A stretch of DNA of 64,000 nucleotides from JAIUNP01 sp020161975 (GCA_036745275.1 DAIOGK010000002.1:62001-126000); one strand, 5' to 3'; counted from the first letter of the stretch, positions 35,260 to 44,908 are shown. Numbers and translations: made by a program. Notes: a model not told the origin generated them from the letters alone.

Positions 35260-35583
35260 TCAGCCGGTCGGATTTTCCCCCGGCGCCGTTGTGAACAGAT
35301 CTGCCCATTCGGGGTGCTTGGCGTATTGCGCGCGGATGTAGGAGCAGAGCGGAATGATCTTGAATCCGCTCTGCTGCGCGTCCGCCAACATGGCGTCGAT
35401 CAACGCGCGCCCGATGCCGCGTCCGCCGAGGGCCTCGGGCACACCGGTATGATCGGCGCTGATCACCTTCGGGCCACGCGTCGTGAAGGTAAGCTCCCCC
35501 TCCGCCTCGAAGCCTGGCACCCGCACCACATAACGGCCATGGCGGGCATCGATGGTCTGTTTGGTTACAGTCACGTCCATCAT
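35260..35583 (-). CDS. GNAT family N-acetyltransferase (NATD1-like)
   Basis: A 107-residue one-domain Gcn5-related protein of the small YjdJ/NATD1 type. The strand pair ELTFTTRGPKVISADHTGVPEALGGRGIGRALIDAML includes the acetyl-CoA pyrophosphate loop (GGRGIGRAL), followed by GFKIIPLCSYIRAQYAKHPEW near the end. The substrate of this group is not known. The first of two adjacent ATGs (35578-35583) is chosen; further upstream the frame overlaps the pirin gene. It follows the pirin gene by about 40 bp. Confidence 0.88.
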   Translation of the reverse strand: MMDVTVTKQTIDARHGRYVVRVPGFEAEGELTFTTRGPKVISADHTGVPEALGGRGIGRALIDAMLADAQQSGFKIIPLCSYIRAQYAKHPEWADLFTTAPGENPTG

Positions 35584-35623
35584 CTGTGCCTCCGGTTGGC
35601 GTTGGATAGCCCTGCCGTGCCCA

Positions 35624-36556
35624 TCACGGCAGGGGGATGAATTCGTTGCGGTCGTCGGGCGGAAGATCGAAAAGCCCCTTGCCCCAGGCGCCATGGCGCC
35701 ATTGCTCCTTGGCCTCGTCGATCTTCTCGCGGCTGGAAGAAACGAAATTCCACCAGACGTAGCGTGGTCCGTTCAGGGTGGCGCCACCGAGCAGGATCAG
35801 TCGGGCGCCCTGATCACCGGCGGCCACCGAAATCGCATCCCCCGGGCGGAAGATCATCATGCGCCCGGCCTCGAAGCTCTGGCCGGCAACACTGATCGTC
35901 CCTTCCACGACATAGATGCCCCGGTCCTCGTGCTCCACCGGCAGTGGCAGGCGGGCGCCGGGCTTCAGTATCGCATCGACATAGAACGTTTCGGAAAAAA
36001 GCCGGGCGGGTGCGCGTTCGCCGTAGGCGTTGCCAAGGATCAGGCGCATGTCGACGCCATCGCCCTCGATACGGGGCAGCGCTTCCTTGCCATGATGCTC
36101 AAAGGTGGGAAGGCTGTCCTCCTGCGCCTCGGGCAGCGCAATCCAGGTCTGGATACCGAAAAGGCTGTGCGGCTTTTGCCGCGTGGCCTCGCTGGTGCGC
36201 TCCGAGTGGGTGACGCCGCGCCCGGCGACCATCCAGTTCAACTCGCCGGGATAGATCATCTGACGCGAGCCGAGGCTGTCGCGATGTTCAAATTCGCCGC
36301 GATAAAGGTAGGTCACCGTGCCAAGGCCGATGTGGGGATGGGGGCGGATATCAACCCCCTGTCCGGTCAGGAATTCGGCGGGGCCGGCCTGATCGAAGAA
36401 GATGAACGGGCCAACCATCTGGCGCTTCGGCGCCGGCAGGGCGCGGCGCACCGAAAAGCTGCCAAGATCGCGCGAACGCGGAATGATCAGCGTCTCGATG
36501 GCATCGACGCCGACCTCGTCGGGGCAGCCCGGTTCAAGCGAAGGGTTCCAGCTCAT
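35624..36556 (-). CDS. Pirin family protein
   Basis: A 310-residue bicupin. The N-terminal cupin has the metal-binding histidines in RPHPHIGLGTVTYLYRGEFEHRDS and a Glu in GVTHSERTS. A C-terminal cupin (YVVEGTISVAGQSFEAG) completes the fold. Bacterial pirins can act as quercetinases or bind metabolic enzymes; the role here is unknown. A second pirin gene lies 95 bp upstream on the same strand. Confidence 0.9.
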   Translation of the reverse strand: MSWNPSLEPGCPDEVGVDAIETLIIPRSRDLGSFSVRRALPAPKRQMVGPFIFFDQAGPAEFLTGQGVDIRPHPHIGLGTVTYLYRGEFEHRDSLGSRQMIYPGELNWMVAGRGVTHSERTSEATRQKPHSLFGIQTWIALPEAQEDSLPTFEHHGKEALPRIEGDGVDMRLILGNAYGERAPARLFSETFYVDAILKPGARLPLPVEHEDRGIYVVEGTISVAGQSFEAGRMMIFRPGDAISVAAGDQGARLILLGGATLNGPRYVWWNFVSSSREKIDEAKEQWRHGAWGKGLFDLPPDDRNEFIPLP

Positions 36557-36651
36557 GAGCGCATCTCCTACAATGACGGATTGTACGGCGGATTCTTCTT
36601 GGAAGGCCAGCGCGCCGCCCCTTTGAGGGACGGCGCGCCGTTGGTCGGGTA

Positions 36652-37518
36652 TCAGGAAGCGATCCGCCCGAACTTGCCGGCATTGAACCCGTCGATTGCC
36701 TCGCGGATTTCCGCCTCGGTGTTCATCACGAACGGACCGTAGGCGACCACTGGCTCGTCGATCGGCTCACCGGCGAGGATCAACAGCTTGGCATCGCTGT
36801 TCGCCTCAAGGGTGATGCCACCGCCTGTCCGGCCCATGATGACCGTCTCGGCGGTACGGGCGATCTGCGCGTCGTTGATCTCGACGACACCGTCAAGCAC
36901 CATCACCGACAGGGTGTGGCCTTCCGGCACATCGAGGTCGACGCGCTTGCCGTTCTTCAGCCGGACATCCCAGATGTCGATCGGCGTGAAGGTGCGGGCC
37001 GGTCCCTTTGCGGTTCCGTAAGCCCCCGCGATCACGCGGAGCGAACCCGCGCCATCCGGCAGCGCGACATCGGGGATGTCGGCGTTGAGGATGTTCTGGT
37101 AGCCGGCAGGGGCGGACTTGTCCTTCGCAGGCAGGTTCACCCAAAGCTGCACCATCTCGAAAGGTCCACCCTTGGCCGCGAAAGCCGGGGAATGGAACTC
37201 CTCATGGACGATACCGTTCGCCGCCGTCATCCACTGCACGTCCCCGGGGCCGATGATGCCACCCGCACCGGTGGAGTCGCGATGCTCGACCTCACCGGAA
37301 TAGACGATGGTCACGGTCTCGAAGCCCTTGTGGGGATGAGCGCCGACGCCGCGCCGACGGGTGGTCGGATCGAAATCCGCCGGGCCGGCATAGTCGAGCA
37401 TGATGAAGGGGCTGATGTGGGCACCCTGTTCATGATGCGAGAGCAGCGTGCGGACCGGAAAACCATCGCCGACCCAGTGGCCGCGGGGGGCGGTATAAAT
37501 GCTGAGAATCTCTCTCAT
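36652..37518 (-). CDS. Pirin family protein (YhhW-like)
   Basis: A 288-residue pirin. The metal site is GAHPHKGFETVTIVYSGEVEHRDS with the fourth ligand in GIVHEEFHS, and the substrate lid contains MVQLWVNLPAKDK. It shares domain order with its neighbour but differs in sequence, so the pair is not a recent duplication. The gene is divergent from the LysR regulator, a common bacterial pairing in which the LysR protein controls pirin expression. Confidence 0.92.
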   Translation of the reverse strand: MREILSIYTAPRGHWVGDGFPVRTLLSHHEQGAHISPFIMLDYAGPADFDPTTRRRGVGAHPHKGFETVTIVYSGEVEHRDSTGAGGIIGPGDVQWMTAANGIVHEEFHSPAFAAKGGPFEMVQLWVNLPAKDKSAPAGYQNILNADIPDVALPDGAGSLRVIAGAYGTAKGPARTFTPIDIWDVRLKNGKRVDLDVPEGHTLSVMVLDGVVEINDAQIARTAETVIMGRTGGGITLEANSDAKLLILAGEPIDEPVVAYGPFVMNTEAEIREAIDGFNAGKFGRIAS

Positions 37519-37647
37519 GGTACTATCTCCTTCACGGGATGGGAGGATCGCCTCCCGTTTCGCGTTGGTGATGAGGTAGCACTCTGACTGATGTCTGATT
37601 AGATGGCAAAGCTTGATCGGATCGTTCCATTATGTGAACGATGGGCG

Positions 37648-38580
37648 ATGCAGGATCTGAACGATCTCTATTTCTTCGTGCAAGTCGTCGACCATCGCGG
37701 CTTCGCGCCGGCGGCCAGGGCGCTCAACCTGCCGAAGTCGCGGCTTTCGCGCCGCATTTCCGAACTGGAAAAGCAGCTTGGTGTGAGGCTGATCCAGCGC
37801 TCCACCCGCAAGTTCTCTGTCACCGAGATCGGGCAGGAGTATTACGCCCATGCCCGCGCGATGATGCTGGAGGCGGAAGCCGCGCAGGAAGTGATCGACC
37901 GGACGCGATCGGGCCCGCAGGGGCTGATCCGCATCAGCGCGCCACCCTCGCTCGTCTGCTTCGAGGTGGGCGCCATGATCGCGCGCTTCATGACGGCCAA
38001 TCCGCGGGTTTCACTGGAGCTTCTTTCGACCAGCCGTCGGGTCGATCCGATTGCGGAAGGGATCGATCTTGCCCTGCGTGTCCGGTTTCCGCCGTTTGAG
38101 GAAAGCGATCTTGTGGTCCGCAAGCTCGGCGACAGTTCACAGCGGCTGGTGGCGGCGCCGGGCCTTTGCACCGGTCATGCCCTGCCGCTGAGGCCTGCCG
38201 ATCTGTCCGGACTGCCAAGCCTGTCGCTGGACATGCCGGGGCGAACGCCGGTGTGGCATCTCTTCGGCCCCGAGGGTGCGGAGGCGCGTGTGCCACACAG
38301 GCCGCGCCTTATCACCGACGACCTGTCGCAACTGCTCCATGCGGCGCTCGATGGCGTCGGCATCGTCCAGTTGCCCGGGATGGTGGTCGATTCCCATATT
38401 GCAAGCGGCGCGCTGATCGACATTCTTGAAAACTGGGCGCCCCAGACCGGCGTGATCCAGGCGGTCTTTCCCTCGCGGCGCGGGCTTCTGCCCTCGGTTC
38501 GCGGACTGATCGATTTCCTTGCCGCGGAATATGCGAAAGCCGGAGCGGACATCCGGCGGGCCGCGTCGCCCGCCGCCTGA
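37648..38580 (+). CDS. LysR family transcriptional regulator
   Basis: About 310 residues: an N-terminal winged helix-turn-helix (DLYFFVQVVDHRGFAPAARALNLPKSRLSRRISELEKQLGVRLIQRSTRKFSVTEIG) and a C-terminal periplasmic-binding-like effector domain starting at about residue 90. The ATG at 37648 puts the HTH at the usual distance from the start; an upstream ATG at 37603 would add 15 residues. It is divergent from the pirin genes, with about 130 bp between, and probably regulates them. Confidence 0.9.
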   Translation: MQDLNDLYFFVQVVDHRGFAPAARALNLPKSRLSRRISELEKQLGVRLIQRSTRKFSVTEIGQEYYAHARAMMLEAEAAQEVIDRTRSGPQGLIRISAPPSLVCFEVGAMIARFMTANPRVSLELLSTSRRVDPIAEGIDLALRVRFPPFEESDLVVRKLGDSSQRLVAAPGLCTGHALPLRPADLSGLPSLSLDMPGRTPVWHLFGPEGAEARVPHRPRLITDDLSQLLHAALDGVGIVQLPGMVVDSHIASGALIDILENWAPQTGVIQAVFPSRRGLLPSVRGLIDFLAAEYAKAGADIRRAASPAA

Positions 38581-38587
38581 CAGCAGC

Positions 38588-39430
38588 TCAGTCCGACTGG
38601 GAATCGGTCTGCTGCTGCAAATCCTCGATCAGCATGTCGAGCGCCTCGCTCGACACCTGAAACACCCCCCGGAATGGATCCGTCAGTTCGGAAATCAGGA
38701 AATAGGCGCTTGAGATCGCCAAGGATGCCAATGCGGCAACGGTCAATGTCAAGTGAACATCAGACCCCAGAAGACCGTAGAACAGGAAGAGCAGGCAGGC
38801 CCAGCCGAATATCACCAGCAGGAGAAAGAGCGGCATCACATTGGTCAGCGACCGGACAATGGAATACTGCAACTCGATGAAGCTGGCCGCCAGATCGCGG
38901 ACGCGCCCGAGTTCGCTTTTGTCGCTTTGCGGCAGAGCCATGATCGTCTCCAGCACCGCAACAAGCGCTGTGATATCGGCATGGACCATGTTGTAACTGA
39001 CCTCTCCGCGCTTGACCCCCCGGCCATTCGGCCAGTAGCGCGCTTTCACGCGCGCGGCGACCTCCAGCACGTTTTTATGGGCGGACTCGGAATACGGCAC
39101 CATGCGCCGGACGATGTATTCGATGTGACTGAGCTGGGAGAAGGATTTCTGGAAATCGGACTGGTAGTTGTTGAACGTGTTGTAGCTCGACGAGATCAAC
39201 AGACCCAGAACGATGGAAAAAAGGCTCGCTACCAGTGCGACTGTCAGCGTCATGACGTTGGAGACAGCGTGGATGTCCGGCACGAGATAGATCCGCGCCA
39301 GAATTCCCAATCCAGTGCTTGTCAAGGTCGCTATGGCCGCAGGTGCCGCGCGGGCCAGGATCTTTAACACCATAGTCGGAAGGCCCCTGTCCGGTTTGTT
39401 TGTGTCGTTGGCATGGGGTTGCCGTGACAT
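38588..39430 (-). CDS. DUF4239 bestrophin-like membrane protein
   Basis: Up to 280 residues; an internal ATG at 39371-39373 would remove 19 polar residues and is also plausible. Four membrane segments are visible: two in the first 90 residues (ALVASLFSIVLGLLISSSYNTF) and two near the C-terminus (LFLLLVIFGWACLLFLFYGLL and LTLTVAALASLAISSAYFLI). The SELTDPFRGVFQVSSEAL end is typical of the family. It may be an anion channel; this is not shown. It converges with the LysR gene (stops 7 bp apart). Confidence 0.8.
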   Translation of the reverse strand: MSRQPHANDTNKPDRGLPTMVLKILARAAPAAIATLTSTGLGILARIYLVPDIHAVSNVMTLTVALVASLFSIVLGLLISSSYNTFNNYQSDFQKSFSQLSHIEYIVRRMVPYSESAHKNVLEVAARVKARYWPNGRGVKRGEVSYNMVHADITALVAVLETIMALPQSDKSELGRVRDLAASFIELQYSIVRSLTNVMPLFLLLVIFGWACLLFLFYGLLGSDVHLTLTVAALASLAISSAYFLISELTDPFRGVFQVSSEALDMLIEDLQQQTDSQSD

Positions 39431-39544
39431 TGCAGACCAAAGGCTGTCAACTCCCTGTCACGCCAACCAAAACGCGCGGGATGCCCGGAGAATGTTTGAA
39501 GCTCCAGTGAATATAAGGATTGACCGGCGCCCCCTGCCCGCTCC

Positions 39545-39561
39545 ATCGTAGAGCCTACGAT
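39545..39561. promoter_or_regulatory. Candidate operator before the RND efflux operon
   Basis: ATCGTAG-AGC-CTACGAT, a perfect 7-bp inverted repeat with a 3-base centre, 31 bp upstream of the adaptor ATG. The size and position suit a TetR-type repressor site, but no repressor gene lies beside the operon. Confidence 0.55.
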
Positions 39562-39592
39562 TTTACCGTTGTGACTCAGGGTACCTTCAACA

Positions 39593-40681
39593 ATGCAGTT
39601 CCCATCCAGCCGCCATCTTGTTGTTCCTCTCGTGCTGTCCGTCGTCGGACCTGCCTTCGCGCAAGAGGCACCGGTCGTGCTCGTCTCGCCGGTCCAAAAG
39701 CGGGAAGTCATGCGCGTCAGCGAGTTTGTCGGGCAGATCAACGCCATTGAGCGGGTCGATGTCCGGGTCCGCGTGACCGGAACTCTGCTGAAGCCGCAGT
39801 TCACAGACGGGCAGCGCGTTGAACCTGGCCAGTTGCTCTACGAGATCGATCCCGCGCCGTTCCAGGCCGATGTCGACTCGAAAAAGGCGCAAGTCGAGAG
39901 CGCCAAAGCCGATGCGCTCAATGCCGATATCAGCTTCAAGCGCGCCGAGGAACTGCTCAAGACCGCAGCCGGCACACGCGCAAACTATGATCTGACCAAG
40001 GCGAATCTGGCCAAGGCCGATGCTTCGGTCCTGATGGCCACCGCCGCGCTCGAAAATTCCAATATCACGCTCGGCTATACCAAGATCACGGCGCCGATCC
40101 CCGGACGAATCGGGCGGACGGCGATCACCGAAGGCAACATCGTCTCCCCGTCGTCAGGGGTCCTGACGACCATCGTGCGCGACGACAAGGTGCGCGCCCT
40201 GTTCTCCGTGAGCCAGCGCGAGATGCTCGACTACCGGAAAGCTGCCTATACCAAGGCGCCGGAAGTCCGGCTGAGGCTTGCCGACAACTCGATTTACAAC
40301 AAGCCCGGCACGATCGATTTCATCGACAATGTCATCGACCCCAAGACGGACAGCCAGGTCATTCGCGCGGTGTTCGACAATCCGGACCGGACGCTCGTTC
40401 ATGACCAGACGGTCCGCGTCCTGATCGAGCAGGCGCCCGAGGCACCGCAGCTGGTGGTGTCGCAGGATTCAATTGCGGCAGATCAGACAGGGACGTTCGT
40501 CATGGTGGTCGATGGCGAGCAGAAGGTTGCCACCCGCTACGTCAAGCTGGGGCAGAGCCGCGATGGTCTTGCCGTCGTCACCGACGGCCTGAAGGAGGGC
40601 GAGAACGTCATCGTGCAGGGGATGCAGCGCGTCCGGAACGGCATGAAGGTCAATGCCCAGAAGGCTCAGGCGGGTAAGTAA
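39593..40681 (+). CDS. RND efflux periplasmic adaptor
   Basis: A 362-residue membrane-fusion protein with a cleavable signal (HLVVPLVLSVVGPAFAQ), and no lipobox. It has a split lipoyl domain (VRVRVTGTLLKPQFTDGQRVEPGQLLYEIDP and NITLGYTKITAPIPGRIGRTAITEGNIVSP), an alpha-hairpin of about 70 residues between, then beta-barrel and membrane-proximal domains ending GMQRVRNGMKV. It links the inner-membrane pump to a TolC-like channel. The pump gene begins 3 bp after the stop. Confidence 0.93.
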   Translation: MQFPSSRHLVVPLVLSVVGPAFAQEAPVVLVSPVQKREVMRVSEFVGQINAIERVDVRVRVTGTLLKPQFTDGQRVEPGQLLYEIDPAPFQADVDSKKAQVESAKADALNADISFKRAEELLKTAAGTRANYDLTKANLAKADASVLMATAALENSNITLGYTKITAPIPGRIGRTAITEGNIVSPSSGVLTTIVRDDKVRALFSVSQREMLDYRKAAYTKAPEVRLRLADNSIYNKPGTIDFIDNVIDPKTDSQVIRAVFDNPDRTLVHDQTVRVLIEQAPEAPQLVVSQDSIAADQTGTFVMVVDGEQKVATRYVKLGQSRDGLAVVTDGLKEGENVIVQGMQRVRNGMKVNAQKAQAGK

Positions 40682-40684
40682 GCC

Positions 40685-43600
40685 ATGATTTCCTCGGTCT
40701 TCATCAAACGTCCGCGGATGGCGATTGTCATCTCGCTGATCATTACCATCGCGGGCCTCATGGCCTACAGGGCGCTCCCCGTTGCGCAGTTCCCTGATAT
40801 CGTGCCGCCGCAGGTGCAGGTGTCGGCTGTTTTCCCGGGCGCGGATGCTGCCACGCTGGAACAATCGGTTGCCCAGGTCATCGAACCGTCGATCAACGGC
40901 GTCGACAACATGATCTACATGCAGTCGACGTCGGGATCGGACGGAACCTACACGCTGACCGTCAGCTTCGAGGTGGGCTCCAACCCCGACATGAATACGG
41001 TCAACGTGTCCAATCGCGTCAACCAGATCATTGCGTCGTTGCCACAGGAAGTTCAGACCCTCGGCGTGACGGTCATGAAGCGATCATCCAGCCTGCTGCA
41101 GGTGATCGCGATCTACTCGCCGGACGGGTCGCGCGATGCGCTTTTCCTGTCGAACTACACCAAGCTGAACCTCGTCGATCCCCTCGCGCGCGTTCCTGGC
41201 GTCGGCCAGGCCTATGCCTTCGGTGCGCGCGATTATTCGATGCGAATCTGGGTGAATGTCGACCGACTGTCCAGTCTGGGGCTTTCACCGCTGGATGTGG
41301 TCAGTGCGATCAAATCGCAGAACGTACAGGCCGCGATCGGTCGGATCGGCGCCAATCCGGCGATTCCGGGCACCAGTTTCCAGATCAACCTGACGACCGA
41401 CGGGCGTCTCAAATCTGTTGAGGAGTTTGAGAACATCGTTGTTCGCGCGGATCCGGGTGGTGCGAAGGTCCTGGTCAAGGACGTGGCGAAGGTCGAACTC
41501 GGCGCCAAGAACGAGGACGCACAGATCAACTTCAACGGCAAGGCATCCGCCGGTATCGGTATCTATCAGGCGCCGGGCGCGAACGCGATTGCCACCGCCG
41601 AACAGGTGAAGAAGGTCGTCGAGGACATCGAGAAGCGCGTTCCCGAAGGGGTCAAGGTCAAGATTACATACGACTCGACCTATTTCGTCGAGAAGATGAT
41701 GGAAAGCGTGATTCACACGCTGATCGAGGCCTTCATCCTCGTGGCGCTTGTCGTGCTGATCTTCCTCGGCAGCTTCCGGGCGGCGCTGGTTCCCATCCTT
41801 GCGATTCCGGTCGCGCTCGTCGGCACCTTCGCCATCATGGCGGGGCTCGGATTTTCGCTCAACACCATCTCGCTGCTCGCGCTGGTGCTTGCCATCGGCA
41901 TCGTGGTGGACGATGCGATCGTCGTTGTGGAAGCGGTCGAGCACAAACTCGAAACCGAGCCGGGGATTTCACCGGCGGATGCGACCGAACACGCCATGAA
42001 GGAGATCACGGCGCCGATCATCGCCATCACGCTCGTGCTGCTCTCGGTGTTCGTGCCGACGGCCTTCATTCCCGGCATCACAGGCCAGCTCTACAAGCAG
42101 TTCGCGGTCGCTGTGTCCGGTTCGATGCTGCTGTCGGCGCTGAATGCGCTGACGCTTACGCCGGCGCTGTGTTCGATCATCCTCAAGCATAAGGGCCCGC
42201 CAAAGGGGCTGTTCCGCCTGTTCAACGTCGGCGTCGAAGGTCTCGGCAAGGGATATATGGCCCTTGTCGGCCCGCTGACGCGGAAGGCGATCATGGCCGC
42301 GATCCTGATCTGCGGTTTTGCCTTCGGCACGGGATGGCTCGCCAAAATCGTGCCGTCGGGCTTCCTGCCGTCTGATGACCAGGGCGCTTTCATGGGCGAA
42401 ATCCAGTTGCCGGCCGACGCCGCGCTCGAACGGACGAGCAAGGTTTCAGAGCAGGTCCTGAAGACCATCCAGGGCAACAAGGCAGTTCAGGATGTCTTCA
42501 TTGTCGACGGCTTCTCGCTCATCGATGGCGTGATCCTGTCCAACCGGGCGTTCTTCGTGGCCACCCTCAAGCCCTTCGAGGAACGGAAAGATCCCTCGAT
42601 GTCGGCCTTCAAGGTCATTCCCGCCATCAGCAGCCAGCTGGCGCAACGAACCGATTCAATGTCGATCGTCTTCAACCTGCCGCCGATCATGGGGTTGGGC
42701 ACGGGCGACGGCTTCCAGGCCTTCGTCATCAGTCTTGATGGTACCGATCCGGTGACGCTCGCCGCGGTGACGCGGGGCCTTCTGGCCAATGCCAATCAGG
42801 ATCCACGCCTCCAAGCGGTCTACACCACGTTCAGCGCGGCCACGCCGCAGTTCAAGGTGACGATCGACCGGGACAAGGCGCAGGCCCTCGGGATCGACAT
42901 CAGCGCGCTCTATTCCACGATGGGAACGTTGCTGGGTGGCGCCTATGTCAATGACTTCAACCTGTTCGGGCGAACCTGGCAGGTGAATGTTCAGGCCGAG
43001 GCCAACTCGCGCATGGCGTTGACGGATGTCAACCGCATCCGCCTACCAAGTAGCAATGGCAGTCTCGTACCGCTGACCAGCGTCATGGATATCAAGCTGG
43101 TGACGGCTCCGGCCTTTGTAACGCGCTACAACAACCTGCGCGGCGTGATGATCAACGGCGGACCTGCACCGGGGCACTCGTCCGGTGAAGCCATGACGGC
43201 GATGCAGGAGGTGGCCAGCAAATCGCTGCCCAGCGGCTATCAGCTCCAGTGGACCGGCACGGCCTTCCAGGAACTGCGTGCTGCGGGGCAAACGGGTCCG
43301 ATCCTGATCCTTGCGATCATCTTCGCCTATCTGTTCCTCGTGGCGCTGTATGAGAGCTGGGCCATTCCGGTCGGCGTGCTCCTGTCGGTCATAACGGGTC
43401 TCTTCGGCGCCATGTTGTCGCTGAAGGTCTCCGGGCTCGACAACAACGTCTATGCGCAGATCGGCATCGTCATTCTCATCGCGATGGCAGCGAAGAACGC
43501 GATCCTGATCGTCGAGTTCGCCATGGATGAACGTGCTCAGGGCAAAAGCATCGTTGATGCGGCACTGGGCGGCGCCCATCTCAGGTTCCGCGCCGTGATG

Positions 43601-43849
43601 ATGACGTCCTTTGCCTTCATTCTTGGCCTGTTGCCGCTGGTCAAATCGGCGGGTGCGGGCGCAGCGACGCAGAGAGCGGTCGGCACCTCGGTGTTCGGCG
43701 GCATGTTGATGTCGTCGATCGTCGGTATCTTCGTTATCCCCGGCCTCTATGTGATCTTCCAGACCGCACGCGAAAAGATCAAGGCGCTGCATACACCGAA
43801 GGCCCCGGCCGAGGCGCCCAAGACCGATCAGCCGGACCACGCGGCCTGA
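40685..43849 (+). CDS. RND multidrug efflux permease (AcrB/MexF-like)
   Basis: A 1054-residue proton-driven pump of the HAE1 group. TM4 holds the proton-relay pair in ALVLAIGIVVDDAIVVVEAVEH and TM10 the Lys in GIVILIAMAAKNAILIVEFA. The N-terminus FIKRPRMAIVISLIITIAGLMAYRALPVAQFPDIVPP is typical. It expels drugs, bile salts or aromatic compounds from the periplasm. No outer-membrane channel gene is nearby, so it must share a TolC-like protein encoded elsewhere. A bidirectional terminator follows. Confidence 0.95.
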   Translation: MISSVFIKRPRMAIVISLIITIAGLMAYRALPVAQFPDIVPPQVQVSAVFPGADAATLEQSVAQVIEPSINGVDNMIYMQSTSGSDGTYTLTVSFEVGSNPDMNTVNVSNRVNQIIASLPQEVQTLGVTVMKRSSSLLQVIAIYSPDGSRDALFLSNYTKLNLVDPLARVPGVGQAYAFGARDYSMRIWVNVDRLSSLGLSPLDVVSAIKSQNVQAAIGRIGANPAIPGTSFQINLTTDGRLKSVEEFENIVVRADPGGAKVLVKDVAKVELGAKNEDAQINFNGKASAGIGIYQAPGANAIATAEQVKKVVEDIEKRVPEGVKVKITYDSTYFVEKMMESVIHTLIEAFILVALVVLIFLGSFRAALVPILAIPVALVGTFAIMAGLGFSLNTISLLALVLAIGIVVDDAIVVVEAVEHKLETEPGISPADATEHAMKEITAPIIAITLVLLSVFVPTAFIPGITGQLYKQFAVAVSGSMLLSALNALTLTPALCSIILKHKGPPKGLFRLFNVGVEGLGKGYMALVGPLTRKAIMAAILICGFAFGTGWLAKIVPSGFLPSDDQGAFMGEIQLPADAALERTSKVSEQVLKTIQGNKAVQDVFIVDGFSLIDGVILSNRAFFVATLKPFEERKDPSMSAFKVIPAISSQLAQRTDSMSIVFNLPPIMGLGTGDGFQAFVISLDGTDPVTLAAVTRGLLANANQDPRLQAVYTTFSAATPQFKVTIDRDKAQALGIDISALYSTMGTLLGGAYVNDFNLFGRTWQVNVQAEANSRMALTDVNRIRLPSSNGSLVPLTSVMDIKLVTAPAFVTRYNNLRGVMINGGPAPGHSSGEAMTAMQEVASKSLPSGYQLQWTGTAFQELRAAGQTGPILILAIIFAYLFLVALYESWAIPVGVLLSVITGLFGAMLSLKVSGLDNNVYAQIGIVILIAMAAKNAILIVEFAMDERAQGKSIVDAALGGAHLRFRAVMMTSFAFILGLLPLVKSAGAGAATQRAVGTSVFGGMLMSSIVGIFVIPGLYVIFQTAREKIKALHTPKAPAEAPKTDQPDHAA

Positions 43850-43863
43850 GCATCTGCTGCCAA

Positions 43864-43903
43864 ATAAAAAACCTCGCTCCGGATGCCGGAGCGAGGTTTT
43901 TTC
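43864..43903. terminator. Bidirectional rho-independent terminator
   Basis: CCTCGCTCCGG-ATG-CCGGAGCGAGG (11-bp perfect stem) followed by TTTTTT on the plus strand and preceded by AAAAAA. It ends the RND operon on the plus strand and can also end phyR, which is read toward it. Confidence 0.93.
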
Positions 43904-43948
43904 TGCGTGCTTTCCTGAGCGCGTTTTCTTGGGCTGTCGCAGGCGGAA

Positions 43949-44731
43949 TCAGGCGGCGTTGCCAGCCTTGCGGTCGAAGAACAGTGCCTGGCTGATGGCC
44001 GCCTTCACCGTGTCTGTCTGGAAGGGCTTGGTGATCAGGAAGGCAGGCTCGGGCCGGTCTCCGGTCAGCAGGCGCTCCGGATAAGCCGTGATGAAAATCA
44101 CCGGCACATTCACGCTGCCAAGAATCTCATTCACGGCTTCAAGTCCGGAACTGCCATCGGCAAGCTGGATATCGGCCAGCACAAGCCCTGGTTTGCGTTC
44201 ACCTACCAGCTTCAGCGCTTCCTTGTGCGTGCGGGCGATGCCGGTCACCTCGTGGCCGAGATCCTGCACCATGCCCTCGATGTCGAGCGCGATGATGGGT
44301 TCATCCTCGATGATCAGAACTTCGGTCGCAACTTGCGCAGCAATCTCGCGCCCTGCCTGTTCGAGGAGTTCAAGCACCTTGGTGCGCGGCAGGTTCAGGA
44401 TCGCGGCAACCTCGTCGGTACCGAACTCCTCGACCGTCCGGAGCAGAAAGGTCTGCCGTGACAGCGGGGGCAGTGCTTCGAGATTGCGATCGGCGGCATG
44501 GTCGATGCCGGCATCGCGGGCCGGCCCGGTCGATGACGACCAGAGCTTGAGGAATACCTGATAGAGCGCTTGCCGCGATGGCAAATTCCGTGGGAAGGTC
44601 GAGGGATCTTCGACAATCACCTCAAGGGTTGCAACCACATAGGCGTCGCCGCTGGCCTGGGATCCGCTGAGTGCACGGGCAAAGCGCCGGAGATAAGGGA
44701 GCTGGGGGGCAATATCACGGGCAATTGACAT
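43949..44731 (-). CDS. phyR: General stress response regulator PhyR
   Basis: A 260-residue protein with an EcfG-like sigma domain at the N-terminus (about 1-115, RDIAPQLPYLRRFARALSGSQASGDAYV) and a receiver at the C-terminus. The receiver has IIEDEPIIALDIEG, the phospho-acceptor Asp in LVLADIQLADG, Thr in IFITAYPER and Lys in ITKPFQTD. When phosphorylated its sigma mimic captures NepR and frees EcfG. It is divergent from nepR-ecfG, the conserved alphaproteobacterial arrangement. Confidence 0.97.
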   Translation of the reverse strand: MSIARDIAPQLPYLRRFARALSGSQASGDAYVVATLEVIVEDPSTFPRNLPSRQALYQVFLKLWSSSTGPARDAGIDHAADRNLEALPPLSRQTFLLRTVEEFGTDEVAAILNLPRTKVLELLEQAGREIAAQVATEVLIIEDEPIIALDIEGMVQDLGHEVTGIARTHKEALKLVGERKPGLVLADIQLADGSSGLEAVNEILGSVNVPVIFITAYPERLLTGDRPEPAFLITKPFQTDTVKAAISQALFFDRKAGNAA

Positions 44732-44828
44732 TTTTCATTCCTTCCGGGCCCCAATTTCTAGGATCTCCCGTACTCACATACGTGTAGAGTTCCCGCCTTT
44801 TGACAAGGCATTTTTTAAAAAATTATAC

Positions 44829-44853
44829 GGAACCATATCAGGACTCTGCCGTT
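44829..44853 (+). promoter_or_regulatory. EcfG-type promoter of nepR-ecfG
   Basis: GGAAC at 44829-44833, 16 bp, then CGTT at 44850-44853, matching the EcfG consensus GGAAC-N16/17-CGTT. It would let EcfG activate its own operon. I saw no good match facing phyR. Confidence 0.75.
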
Positions 44854-44908
44854 AGTTAGCTGGGGGGCTGTCCGCCCATGTTAATCCCGTCTTCTGGGAC
44901 TGTTTAAG

